From Archangium sp. (GTDB lineage: Bacteria; Myxococcota; Myxococcia; Myxococcales; Myxococcaceae), in contig JAUXRX010000009.1 of assembly GCA_030681645.1 (NCBI GenBank), positions 326,918-390,917 on the forward strand: a stretch of DNA of 64,000 bases, in the 5' to 3' direction. Below, piece after piece: positions 42,868 through 50,157 of the stretch. How positions within the stretch are numbered: position 1 is the stretch's first letter; every line of letters begins with the position of its first letter. The notes beneath the pieces are model-generated. The model ran no database searches and was not told where the DNA came from. It saw nothing but the letters and a program-made list of their open reading frames with translations. The position numbers and the translations under genes are program-made.

Positions 42868-45800
42868 TCAGGGAACCGGGGTGAAGCGAAGGCCGGAGTT
42901 CGGCACGACGCCGTTGAGCTGGTTGATCTTGTGCGGCACCGCGATGACGCCGTCGGGCCGTTCGAGCCAGATGGTGGCCGAGTTGCCGGAGACGCGATCG
43001 ATGGTGCTCTGGGTGGTGACGGTGGTGGCGACGTTGCCGTAGTGGAACTCGATCACCCCGGTGTCGAGCAGGTGCATCTGCGCGTTGATGTTGGTGTTGG
43101 CCGCGGTGGTGCCGATCATCCTGAAGTTCTCCCAGGTGACGATGGTGCGGTCGCCCTGGCGCCACATCGCGTTCTTGCCCGTGTCGCGCACCAGGTCGTC
43201 CCAGAAGATGGCGATCACGCCGCTGGGCGCGCTGGTGCTCGGGGTGGTGTCGTTGCCGAGGTACGAGCTGGTGAGGGTGTGGCCGAGGGTGATGAAGCCG
43301 TTGGTGCTGAGGCTGAACGAGGTGTGCGGCGCGCCGAAGTAGGTGAAGGGCGCGGGCAGGGTGCCGTCGCCGTAGCCGTCATCGCTCGAGATGCCGGTGA
43401 GGATCTCCGAGCCCGGAGGCGCGGGCACGAAGTTCCCGGCGATGGAGCTGATGGCGTACGGAGCGCACGACTCGTTGACGGCGCCGGGCGTGCCGAGCGC
43501 GCCCGCCGGCCCGAAGGTCGTCATGCGGTTGCACATGAAGGTCTGGCCGCTGGCGACGAGCAGCGAGTCAGGCGCGAGGATGGAGGTGCCCGGGGTGCCC
43601 GCGTCCCACGCGAGCTGGCCGAGCGCGGTGCCCTGTAGCTGCACGCGCACGCGATCGACGGGGCCCAGCGGCAGGTCGGTGGCGATCTGCGTGACCGGCG
43701 CGCCGCCCGTGTCGTTCAGGTCGAGCGATTGCCCGAGCAGGAGGAAGCCGCCCGGCGCCACCACCGTGCCGGCGGGGATGACGTAGCCACCGTCGACCGA
43801 TGAGCCCGTGCTGTCGACGAGCAGGCCGTCGAAGTCGACCGCGACGTCGGCGTTGTTCTTGAGCTCGACCCACTGGCCCAGCGAGCTGACCGAGGCCTCG
43901 GGGAAGGGCATCGCCTCGGTGATGCTCACGTCGCCGGGGCCGAAGCTGCGCAGCTCGGCGCTGGCAGGCACCAGGCCGGTGGCGGTGCGGCCGAAGAACT
44001 CGATGCGCTTGCTGCGCCCGGCGGTGATGTTGAGCGTGCCGTCGGCGGGGCCGCCGCTGAAGTAGTTCAGCTCGAGGTAGACCGAGGGAACGGTGGTGGT
44101 GCTGTTGTACGTGAACATCTGCACCAGGGGATACGCGGTGTCCTTGACGCCGACGGTGCAGCTGTTCACCGCGCCGGTGAGCGTCTGGTAGATGAACGCG
44201 ACCTGGCCGGTCTCGTAGAGGTGCACCTCGAAGGTGAGCTCGGAGTTCGCGTCGCCGGCGATCTGGAACTTGTCCCACTGGATGACGAGGTAGCGCTCGC
44301 CGCTGGTCGCGGTCTGCAGCGCGTAGAGGACCTTCGAGGTCATGCCCATGGTCAGGTCGTCCCAGAAGGGGGCGATCATGGTGGGGGCGGTGTCAGCGGC
44401 GGCGGTGAAGTCGGTGTTCGCCACCAGCGCGCCCGGCGCGGTGACGGTGATGAAGCCGTTGACCGAGACGAAGAGCTCGTTGCGCACCTGGCCGAGGAGG
44501 GGAAAGCGGAAGCCCAGGGGCGGGGTGAGCTTCGCGGACCCGTTGGTCGGGTCGGCGATGAGCAGCTCCTGCGCGGTGGCGACGGTGGTGAGGTCGACCC
44601 AGTTGGCCGACGCGGGCACGGGCGGGCCGGCGGGAGTGGCGAGGCCGACGGTCTCGATGACGCCGCCGGGGGCGAGCGTCCAGTTGAGCGTGGCGGCGGC
44701 GCCGCGCAGCACCGGCGTGGGGTTGACGGTGACGGCGCCGCCGGTGAAGGAGATCGACTTCACGTCGGTGACCACGTCACCGGCGGCGTTGTAGGCCTCG
44801 AGCACCACGCGGGCGCTGGTGGCGGGCGTGAGCACGTGGCTGCCCGAGGTGACCTGCGAGGGCGTGGTGATGACGGCGAGCGTCGGGCCGTTCTCCAGGC
44901 GCAGCTGCAGGCGCACGGCGTTGGTGGTGGTCCAGCGCGCGGTGGCGGGATCTCCCAGCGCGTTGATGGTGGGGGTGAGCGTGTACGTGTTGATCACCGG
45001 CACCAGCACGGGGCGCACGTTGAAGATGCGCTGGGTGCTGACGCCGCTGTCGTTGCTGGCGATCAACGTGTACTCGGTCTGCTGCGTCGGCACGGGCAGG
45101 GCGACGGTGCCCTGGTCGACGCGCGCCTGCGCGTTGGGGAGAGTCTGGAACACGGGCAGCCCGCCGATGGTGATGGTGATGCGCGTGGCGTTGAGCGTCT
45201 TCCAGCCGACGGTGAAGGTGCGGCCGGTGCTGGCGAACTCGGGGGCGTCGAGCTGCTCGATCACCGGCTGGTTGCCGACGACCTGGGTGAGCAGCTTCGT
45301 GACCGTGGTGTTGCCCGCGGTGGCCGAGATGACGAAGCGCAGCGGGAGGCCATCGGAGACGGTGATGCCGTTGGGCAGCATTGCGGGGACGACGTAGTCG
45401 AACGAGCCCATGGTGACGCTGGCGGCGTCGGTGACCTCGGTGAGCTGGCCGAAGGTCTGCTCCGAGACGGTGACGCGGCTGGCGCCGGCGGTGGTCCAGG
45501 TGAAGGACAGGGTCTCGCCGGGGAGCACGCCGTTGGTGGCGGTGACGGCAGCGGTCGCGAGCACGGGGCGCACCTGGATCTCGGCGAGCGCGGTGAGGGG
45601 CGGCGTGCCCGGCGCGCCCTGCGCGGTGAGGGTGTACTGCTCGGTGGCGGCGGGGGTGACGGTGACGGTGCCGGTGGAGCCGGTGAGCGGGGCGGGCGTG
45701 CCTGCGCCGGTCTTGAGGGTGACGGTCGAAGCGCCAGGAGCGCCCCAGAGGAGCTGGGCCTGCTCGCCCGAGTCGATGGCCGCGGGCACGGCGATGAGGA

Positions 45801-46152
45801 AGACGTCCTTGAGGGGCTCGTTGACGGCGATCTGCACGAAGGCCGAGTCGCGGCCGCCGGCGCCGGTGGCGCGCAGCACGTAGAAAGCAGTGCGGGTGGG
45901 GGCGACGGTGGCGGTGCCGCTGTCGACGGCGCCTGCGAGCTGAATGGAGTTGCCCGAGTCGTCGGTCAGCTCGACCTTGGTGGCGCCGGTGGTGGTGAAG
46001 GTGAGCGTCACCTCTTCGCCGGGGGCGGTGCGGGTCTTGCTGGCGGTGAAGCTGCCGATGCGCGGGGCCTCGGGCGGCGGGGCCGGCTCGATGACGCGGC
46101 AGCTGGTTACGGCGAAGAGAACACCAAGTGCTACCGCGATGCGGGTCTGCAT
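42868..46152 (-). CDS. Ig-like/nidogen-like/LTD lipoprotein, paralogue A
   Basis: The 1094-residue lipoprotein opens the operon, with lipobox AVTSC (Cys18). Ig-like repeats (TAPGEEVTLTFTTTGATKVEL, VLPGETLSFTWTTAGASRVTV) are followed by a nidogen-like block (TMIAPFWDDLTMGM, GQVAFIYQTL, SCTVGVKD), a lamin-tail domain (DVSITEAMPFPEAS, QWVELKNNADVAVDFDGLLVD) and a second nidogen-like block (SGVIAIFWDDLV, GVIEFHYGNVA) ending LRFTPVP. The ATG at 46152 has GAGGG close upstream, making it the best translation signal of the operon. The promoter must lie in the 216 bp before it. Three diverged paralogues in a row suggest a multi-component surface layer or fibre. The two nidogen-like blocks flank the LTD. 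Confidence 0.8.
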   Translation of the reverse strand: MQTRIAVALGVLFAVTSCRVIEPAPPPEAPRIGSFTASKTRTAPGEEVTLTFTTTGATKVELTDDSGNSIQLAGAVDSGTATVAPTRTAFYVLRATGAGGRDSAFVQIAVNEPLKDVFLIAVPAAIDSGEQAQLLWGAPGASTVTLKTGAGTPAPLTGSTGTVTVTPAATEQYTLTAQGAPGTPPLTALAEIQVRPVLATAAVTATNGVLPGETLSFTWTTAGASRVTVSEQTFGQLTEVTDAASVTMGSFDYVVPAMLPNGITVSDGLPLRFVISATAGNTTVTKLLTQVVGNQPVIEQLDAPEFASTGRTFTVGWKTLNATRITITIGGLPVFQTLPNAQARVDQGTVALPVPTQQTEYTLIASNDSGVSTQRIFNVRPVLVPVINTYTLTPTINALGDPATARWTTTNAVRLQLRLENGPTLAVITTPSQVTSGSHVLTPATSARVVLEAYNAAGDVVTDVKSISFTGGAVTVNPTPVLRGAAATLNWTLAPGGVIETVGLATPAGPPVPASANWVDLTTVATAQELLIADPTNGSAKLTPPLGFRFPLLGQVRNELFVSVNGFITVTAPGALVANTDFTAAADTAPTMIAPFWDDLTMGMTSKVLYALQTATSGERYLVIQWDKFQIAGDANSELTFEVHLYETGQVAFIYQTLTGAVNSCTVGVKDTAYPLVQMFTYNSTTTVPSVYLELNYFSGGPADGTLNITAGRSKRIEFFGRTATGLVPASAELRSFGPGDVSITEAMPFPEASVSSLGQWVELKNNADVAVDFDGLLVDSTGSSVDGGYVIPAGTVVAPGGFLLLGQSLDLNDTGGAPVTQIATDLPLGPVDRVRVQLQGTALGQLAWDAGTPGTSILAPDSLLVASGQTFMCNRMTTFGPAGALGTPGAVNESCAPYAISSIAGNFVPAPPGSEILTGISSDDGYGDGTLPAPFTYFGAPHTSFSLSTNGFITLGHTLTSSYLGNDTTPSTSAPSGVIAIFWDDLVRDTGKNAMWRQGDRTIVTWENFRMIGTTAANTNINAQMHLLDTGVIEFHYGNVATTVTTQSTIDRVSGNSATIWLERPDGVIAVPHKINQLNGVVPNSGLRFTPVP

Positions 46153-46368
46153 GAATCCCTCGGATCAGGTGCGACGCGAGTGGTGGTGACTCGCGAGAAT
46201 GCGAACGCCAGGACGAGGCGTGCCTCTATGAGCGCCACCGCCCCGAGTCAACCCGGCTTGCTTTCAGATGTAGGTTGAGCGGAACCGGGGTGCGACACAC
46301 GTCAGCGTCGGCCGGTTTCACCTCTCGAAGCTGCCCCTCGATGGCGAACGACTGGGTGCTTCCGAAGA

Positions 46369-46959
46369 TCACTGCTTCGGTGCCTCGAGGTGCGTCCAGA
46401 GGATCGGGTCGCCCTTGCGGAACGGCGCGAGCAGCTTCTTCCCCAGCGCCTGAGGTCGATCCTCCGTGCGCACCCACGACGGCGTGAGCAGCTCCGGCAG
46501 CACCCCGCGCTCCTCGACGTCGGCTTCGGTGAGCGAGCTGCCCGCGGTGACGTCGCCCTTCGCGAAGAGCATCACCTGCCGTTTCTTGCTCTCGAACTGG
46601 CTCCACAGCAGCGGATCTCCGGCCTGCAGCGGCACCAGCACCTTCGTGTTCACCACGTAGCTGGCGCTGTCCGGTTTGACGACCGACGAGGTGACGAACT
46701 GCTCGGGGATCGAGCGCTGGCTGATCATGTCGAAGGTGACGACCGTGTCTTCCGCGATGTCGACGGCGGCCACCACCACCGGCACCAGGTTCCAGCCCTT
46801 GCGTGCGTTCGCCGCCTCGCGCTTCACGTAGACGTAGCCCAGCGCACTGCCGAGGCACGTGATGAGGAGCCCGACGGCGAGCCCGATGCTGAGCCCGCTG
46901 ACGAAGCCGGAGTTCCCCGTGCGTTGCTCGTGCGGATTCATCGGTGTCATGCCGCTCAT
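46369..46959 (-). CDS. SAF-domain protein with N-terminal membrane helix (CpaB-like)
   Basis: The 196-residue protein has one membrane helix (about 18-46, GFVSGLSIGLAVGLLITCLGSALGYVYV) and then two SAF-type segments: VPVVVAAVDIAEDTVVTFDMISQRSIPEQFV and VMLFAKGDVTAGSSLTEADVEERGVLPELL. SAF domains occur in the CpaB pilus assembly protein and the FlgA flagellar P-ring chaperone, where they bind carbohydrate or assemble outer-membrane rings. No other pilus genes are near. The ATG at 46959 is used; ATGs at 46950 and 46941 are possible. Its start is only 16 bp from that of the divergent OmpA-like gene, so the two promoters must overlap coding sequence. Confidence 0.8.
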   Translation of the reverse strand: MSGMTPMNPHEQRTGNSGFVSGLSIGLAVGLLITCLGSALGYVYVKREAANARKGWNLVPVVVAAVDIAEDTVVTFDMISQRSIPEQFVTSSVVKPDSASYVVNTKVLVPLQAGDPLLWSQFESKKRQVMLFAKGDVTAGSSLTEADVEERGVLPELLTPSWVRTEDRPQALGKKLLAPFRKGDPILWTHLEAPKQ

Positions 46960-46975
46960 CTAGTACAGAGCGTCC

Positions 46976-47470
46976 ATGACCTCACTGATCCCGCTGCTGG
47001 CCTCCCTCGTGCTCGGCGCCGACCCCGTCTACGAGCTCGAGGGCAACGAACTGAAGCTGCCGGGGCCGATGGTCTTCGCCACCAACTCGGCGAAGCTGAA
47101 GGACGAGAGCAACTCGGTGCTCGAGCACGTGAAGGGCTACCTCGAGGCGAAGCCGTACATCACGCTGATGCGGGTCGAGGTGCACACCGACTCGATGGGC
47201 GTGGAGAGCGCCAACCAGAAGCTGAGCGAAGAGCGCGCGGCCGCCGTGGTCGAGGCGTTGGTGAAGAAGGGCATCGCGTGCGACCGGCTGCTCGCCACCG
47301 CCTTCGCAGGCACCAAGCCGATCGCCGCCAACGACACGCCCGAGGGCCGCGCGGCGAATCGCCGCACCGTGTTCGCCAACGCCGCGCTCAAGGGCCGGCC
47401 CATCGGGGGCATGCCGGTCGATGGTGGAGGCAAGGTCGTGCCGACGACGTGCACGAAACCAAAGCCCTGA
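46976..47470 (+). CDS. OmpA-family peptidoglycan-binding protein
   Basis: The 164-residue exported protein has a short signal (SLIPLLASLVLGA) and an OmpA C-terminal-like domain: MVFATNSAKL, VEVHTDSMGVESANQKLSEERAAAVVEALVKKGI and a closing NRRTVF. The Asp/Arg pair that binds diaminopimelate (TDS and NRR) is present, so it should bind peptidoglycan in the periplasm. There is no lipobox or barrel. It diverges from the SAF-domain gene at a 16-bp distance. The start at 46976 has no obvious ribosome site, which fits a short or leaderless mRNA. Confidence 0.86.
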   Translation: MTSLIPLLASLVLGADPVYELEGNELKLPGPMVFATNSAKLKDESNSVLEHVKGYLEAKPYITLMRVEVHTDSMGVESANQKLSEERAAAVVEALVKKGIACDRLLATAFAGTKPIAANDTPEGRAANRRTVFANAALKGRPIGGMPVDGGGKVVPTTCTKPKP

Positions 47471-47573
47471 GCGTGGCGGTCGGCCTGGATCTGCTCCGAG
47501 GCCGTCGCGGGCTTGCCTCTCGGCCTCGGGCAAGGACGCGAAGGTGAGCCGGCCGGGCCGCCTTTTCAAGGCC

Positions 47574-47609
47574 GTACACCGGGATGACCGCGCCGTACAC
47601 CCGGTGTAC
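47574..47609. repeat. Dispersed hairpin element, copy 2
   Basis: GTACACCGGG (47574-47583) and CCCGGTGTAC (47600-47609) flank a 16-nt loop, as in the copy at 31844-31879. Relative to that copy it is inverted. The matching flank (CCGGCCGGGCC and TTTTCAAGGC) lies on its left side, from about 47542. Confidence 0.8.
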
Positions 47610-47793
47610 AGGTCTGGGAGACCACCCGGCCCCGACCTGGTGGCGTGAGGATCCTCGCCCGAGGTGAGGGGCAAGCGCGGGACGCGCACGGAAGAAGCCC
47701 CGATTCAGCACGCTCCTTCAGGCGCTGTCCTTCACTGCTCCGCGTCGTGCTCCGAAGCGATCCATCAGGCGCGCGGAAGCGACTCCACGACTC

Positions 47794-47822
47794 GAGAATG
47801 CCGATGGAGCGTCCACGCACCG
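47794..47822. repeat. 29-bp direct repeat, copy 1
   Basis: The sequence GAGAATGCCGATGGAGCG continues into TCCACGCACCG. It recurs at 48267-48295 with 26 of 29 bases identical and in the same orientation. The pair brackets the HEPN relic. Confidence 0.75.
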
Positions 47823-47900
47823 TCCCGCTCCTGCGCCTGCCTCGACGACTTCCGGACACCTGCGACGGGCACGGTTCTGGCTTCCGTGGGCCTCAACGCA

Positions 47901-48250
47901 ATGGCCTCCAGCTCGCTCACGAAGTGGAACACGGTCCGGCAGCGGCAACTTGACGAGCTGCTGAGCGTACCGCGCATGGCCCATTCTGGAGCCTCGTCGC
48001 CAAGGCTGGAGGCGCCCTCAGAACGAAGGCGCGCCTCAGGCGCATCGAGCAGATGAACCTGTGGCGGAACGCAATCGCGCACAGCAACTTCGAGCAGTGT
48101 CAGGACCAGGCCGACAAGCTCGACGCCATCGTTCGCCCGCGACTGTCTGAGGTGAGGGGGCCTGCGGCCACGCGACGAAGTCGGTCGCAGTTCAGATGGA
48201 GGCGGCAGTCGGTGCGTACCTTGAGGCTGAGCCGGATCGCTTCGAGGTAG
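47901..48250 (+). pseudogene. Relic of a HEPN-domain (RiboL-PSP-HEPN-like) protein
   Basis: From the ATG at 47901 one frame reads MASSSLTKWNTVRQRQLDEL, which resembles the start of a protein family I recall as MAxxxLRKWxxxRxxxLDE. About 75 bp later a second frame reads FWSLVAKAGGALRTKARLRR and then MNLWRNAIAHSNFEQ. The RNAIAH segment matches the Rx4-6H motif of HEPN RNases and the C-terminal part of the same family. The middle is missing and the frame changes, so the gene appears internally deleted. HEPN proteins are often RNase toxins or defence effectors. Confidence 0.5.
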
Positions 48251-48266
48251 TTGAGTCTTCGCTCCT

Positions 48267-48295
48267 GAGAATCTCGTTGGAGCGTCCACGCACCG
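48267..48295. repeat. 29-bp direct repeat, copy 2
   Basis: GAGAATCTCGTTGGAGCG continues into TCCACGCACCG. It is the partner of 47794-47822, 473 bp downstream in the same orientation, with three mismatches. Confidence 0.75.
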
Positions 48296-48405
48296 GCTCA
48301 CGTTGACTCCTGCTCGCGTCCTCTCCGAGCGAGCTGACTGCGGCACGACTCTCGCTTCCCCCCTCTTCGCCGCGGCGATTCGCGCCGTGACAGAGAGGAG
48401 GACAC

Positions 48406-48603
48406 ATGATCGAGACCGGGAAGATGCTGGCGATCTTCTCCATCAAGCAGGGGCGCAACGGCAGTATCTGGGTGCGCGCCGGCTGGGCGGAGATGAATCG
48501 CGATGGCTCGCTGAATCTGCACCTGGACGTGCTGCCACTGGATGGACGGCTGCACGTTCGGGAGTCGTTCGAGCGGCCACCGATTCCAGCGCTTCCGCAC
48601 TGA
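48406..48603 (+). CDS. Small conserved hypothetical protein
   Basis: The 65-residue protein contains IWVRAGWAEMNRDGSLNLHL and PLDGRLHVRE, a pattern I recall from a widespread family of small proteins of unknown function (NxDGSLNxxLDxLPxxGxLxxR). The ATG has a perfect AGGAGG 4 nt upstream, one of the strongest ribosome sites in the window, which argues for real expression despite the degraded surroundings. There is no signal peptide. A GGGGAGAGGG hairpin follows the stop by about 10 bp. Confidence 0.72.
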   Translation: MIETGKMLAIFSIKQGRNGSIWVRAGWAEMNRDGSLNLHLDVLPLDGRLHVRESFERPPIPALPH

Positions 48604-48612
48604 AAGGGCCCT

Positions 48613-48653
48613 CCCTCTCCCCACCCCCCAGTCGTTCCTTGCCGGGGAGAGGG
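48613..48653 (+). terminator. Hairpin after the small conserved gene
   Basis: CCCTCTCCCC (48613-48622) pairs perfectly with GGGGAGAGGG (48644-48653) across a 21-nt loop, and GGGTTTTC follows. It is placed just after a stop codon and has a short T run, so it may terminate transcription. It is another member of the repeat family inside pomY. Confidence 0.6.
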
Positions 48654-48684
48654 ACGGGTTTTCACTCCCTCACCCTCTGGCAAG

Positions 48685-48919
48685 ATGATCCGCGTTCGAG
48701 TGCTCAGGCGAGCTGTTCTGGAAGCCGCTCGATGAAGCAGTGGACCAGATCGCCGAACATCCAGGCGTGGGAAGTCCGTGGCCGGGAGAGGAAGCGGTGA
48801 GACGGCTCCACCTTCGCGGATTCCCGTACTGGGTGATCTACGAGGAACGCGCAGGCGAGGTCATCCTCCTCGCAGTGGCCCACGAGAAGCGGAGGCCGGG
48901 CTACTGGCTGGAACCTTGA
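48685..48919 (+). pseudogene. Decayed ParE/RelE-type toxin
   Basis: The C-terminal frame reads FWKPLDEAVDQIAEHPG, then RRLHLRGFPYWVIYEERAG and VAHEKRRPGYWLEP before the stop at 48919, a clear ParE-type toxin body. This frame has a stop (48686-48688) just upstream and no ATG. The expected N-terminus, MIRVRVLRRAVLEA, starts at 48685 in a different frame. The usual WYE...GLG segment between the two is missing. A short deletion with a frame change has apparently broken the gene. It runs tail to tail into the antitoxin-like gene, overlapping by 19 bp. An intact ParE would inhibit gyrase or cleave mRNA. Confidence 0.65.
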
Positions 48920-49128
48920 ATCTCTTCGCGCGCGTCGGCCCAGTCGACGAGCTCTGACTCGCCAGCCCTCAGCGCTTCGAGCCGCTTTCGGATCTCCAGC
49001 GTCCACGTCGCCTCGACGTCGCTCGCCGAGTCGTCGAGGCTCTGAAGCACTTCGCCCAGGAGTTCGACCCGCTCCGCAGCGGGGAGCGCGAGGACCTGCG
49101 CGAGGATGGCTCGAAGATGCTCAGACAT
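48901..49128 (-). CDS. Addiction-module antitoxin (ParD/RelB-like, Unstab_antitox family)
   Basis: The 75-residue protein has the typical pattern VLALPAAERVELLGEVLQSLDD, then ATWTLEIRKRLEALRAGESELVDWADAREEI. It belongs to the family usually encoded directly before a ParE/RelE toxin on the same strand. Here the only toxin body nearby is the decayed one on the opposite strand, overlapping the 3' ends. It may be an orphan that still neutralises related toxins, or the pair may have been rearranged. The ATG at 49128 is the only sensible start; its ribosome site is weak. Confidence 0.8.
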   Translation of the reverse strand: MSEHLRAILAQVLALPAAERVELLGEVLQSLDDSASDVEATWTLEIRKRLEALRAGESELVDWADAREEIQGSSQ

Positions 49129-49166
49129 GATGCCCGGAGAGTACCCGCAACCTTCGGGCGGTGTCT

Positions 49167-50081
49167 TCAGACCGCCACGTGAAGCAGCGTGGTCATCACC
49201 GCCACGCCCGCGGCCGCGCTGAGCGGAATGGAGAAGTTGTCGTCCACGCGCAGGCTGAACAGCTCCGCGAGCGCGCCGGCCACCGAGGCTGCAACCGCGA
49301 GACCGAGCGCCATCGGCACGCCGAGCGCCGGGTGGAAGAGCATGAACGCGAGGAACGTGGCCGCCGTCGCGCTCACCGCGAACGCCAGCGTTCCCTCGAG
49401 CGAGCGCCCGTGCAGCAGCTTGATGCGCCCGAAGCGGCGGCCCACCAGCGCGGCGATCGGGTCTCCGATGCCCAGCACCACCACGCCCGTCACGCACAGC
49501 AGCGTCGACTGCGTCGAGGCGAGCAGCAGCAGCGCCGTCGTGTACCAGGTCGCCGAGTTCACCCGCTGCACCTCGTGGGGGTGCGCGACCGGGTTGAACA
49601 CCTTCATCACCATCGCGTTCACCCGCGGGCTCAGGCGGCGCGCCAGCTCGGTGCTCCATGCCCACGCCGCGAAGAACGCCGCGATGCCCAGCGCCAGGGG
49701 CGGGTTGTCGAGCACCTCGAGCAGCGCCACCACGCCGACCGCCGTGCCGACGTGGAACACGTTGCGCGCGTAGTTGGTGGGGCGAAGCGACGGCACGTGA
49801 ATCGACTGCGCCTTGAGCCGCTTCGCCAGCTCGAGGTACGCCGGCTGCAGCCGCTTCTTGAAGGCGAGCCACTGGTGCTTCGTGTCGAGCCCGGGCACCT
49901 CGGCCTTGAGCGTGTCGGAGAGCGCGGCGTGGTGCGCGCGCTGTTCGAAGCGCCGCTGCAGCTCGGCGAGCTTCGGCTTGAGCACCGCCGCCATCTCGTC
50001 GCGCCACCGCGCGGGATCGATCTCGCTCAACACCTTGTGCAGCTGAATCGCGAGATCCCGATCCTCGAGGAGGTCAGTCAT
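49167..50081 (-). CDS. Polyprenol/dolichol kinase-like membrane protein
   Basis: The 304-residue protein has a soluble N-terminus (about 105 residues) followed by seven or so membrane helices. The core VLGIGDPIAALVGRRFGRIKLLHGRSLEGTLAF, together with the later AELFSLRVDDNFSIPLSAA, matches the CTP-dependent kinases of dolichol, phytol and diacylglycerol (DGK1/SEC59/VTE5 type), which resemble CdsA in topology. The N-terminal extension is unusual for the family. It would phosphorylate an isoprenoid or lipid alcohol in the inner membrane. The gene is monocistronic, with the antitoxin gene 38 bp downstream. The start MTDLLEDRDL at 50081 is clear. Confidence 0.8.
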   Translation of the reverse strand: MTDLLEDRDLAIQLHKVLSEIDPARWRDEMAAVLKPKLAELQRRFEQRAHHAALSDTLKAEVPGLDTKHQWLAFKKRLQPAYLELAKRLKAQSIHVPSLRPTNYARNVFHVGTAVGVVALLEVLDNPPLALGIAAFFAAWAWSTELARRLSPRVNAMVMKVFNPVAHPHEVQRVNSATWYTTALLLLASTQSTLLCVTGVVVLGIGDPIAALVGRRFGRIKLLHGRSLEGTLAFAVSATAATFLAFMLFHPALGVPMALGLAVAASVAGALAELFSLRVDDNFSIPLSAAAGVAVMTTLLHVAV

Positions 50082-50157
50082 TTGGGGCCATCAACAGCGC
50101 AGGGGCGCTCTTCCATCAACCCGCGCCGGAACCTCCGTGACACGCGCGTGACCCGGA

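Larger units (their letters stand above)
47471..47900. other. Non-coding patch with repeats
   Basis: About 430 bp lack a protein-like open frame. They contain copy 2 of the dispersed hairpin element (47574-47609 plus left flank from about 47542) and the first copy of a 29-bp direct repeat (47794-47822). Otherwise I see nothing recognisable. Confidence 0.55.

Noticed and set aside
48172..48306. A reading QMEAAVGAYLEAEPDRFEVVES overlapping the second 29-bp repeat.
   Set aside because: It is out of frame with the HEPN relic, soon meets a stop, and has no start signal or known relative.
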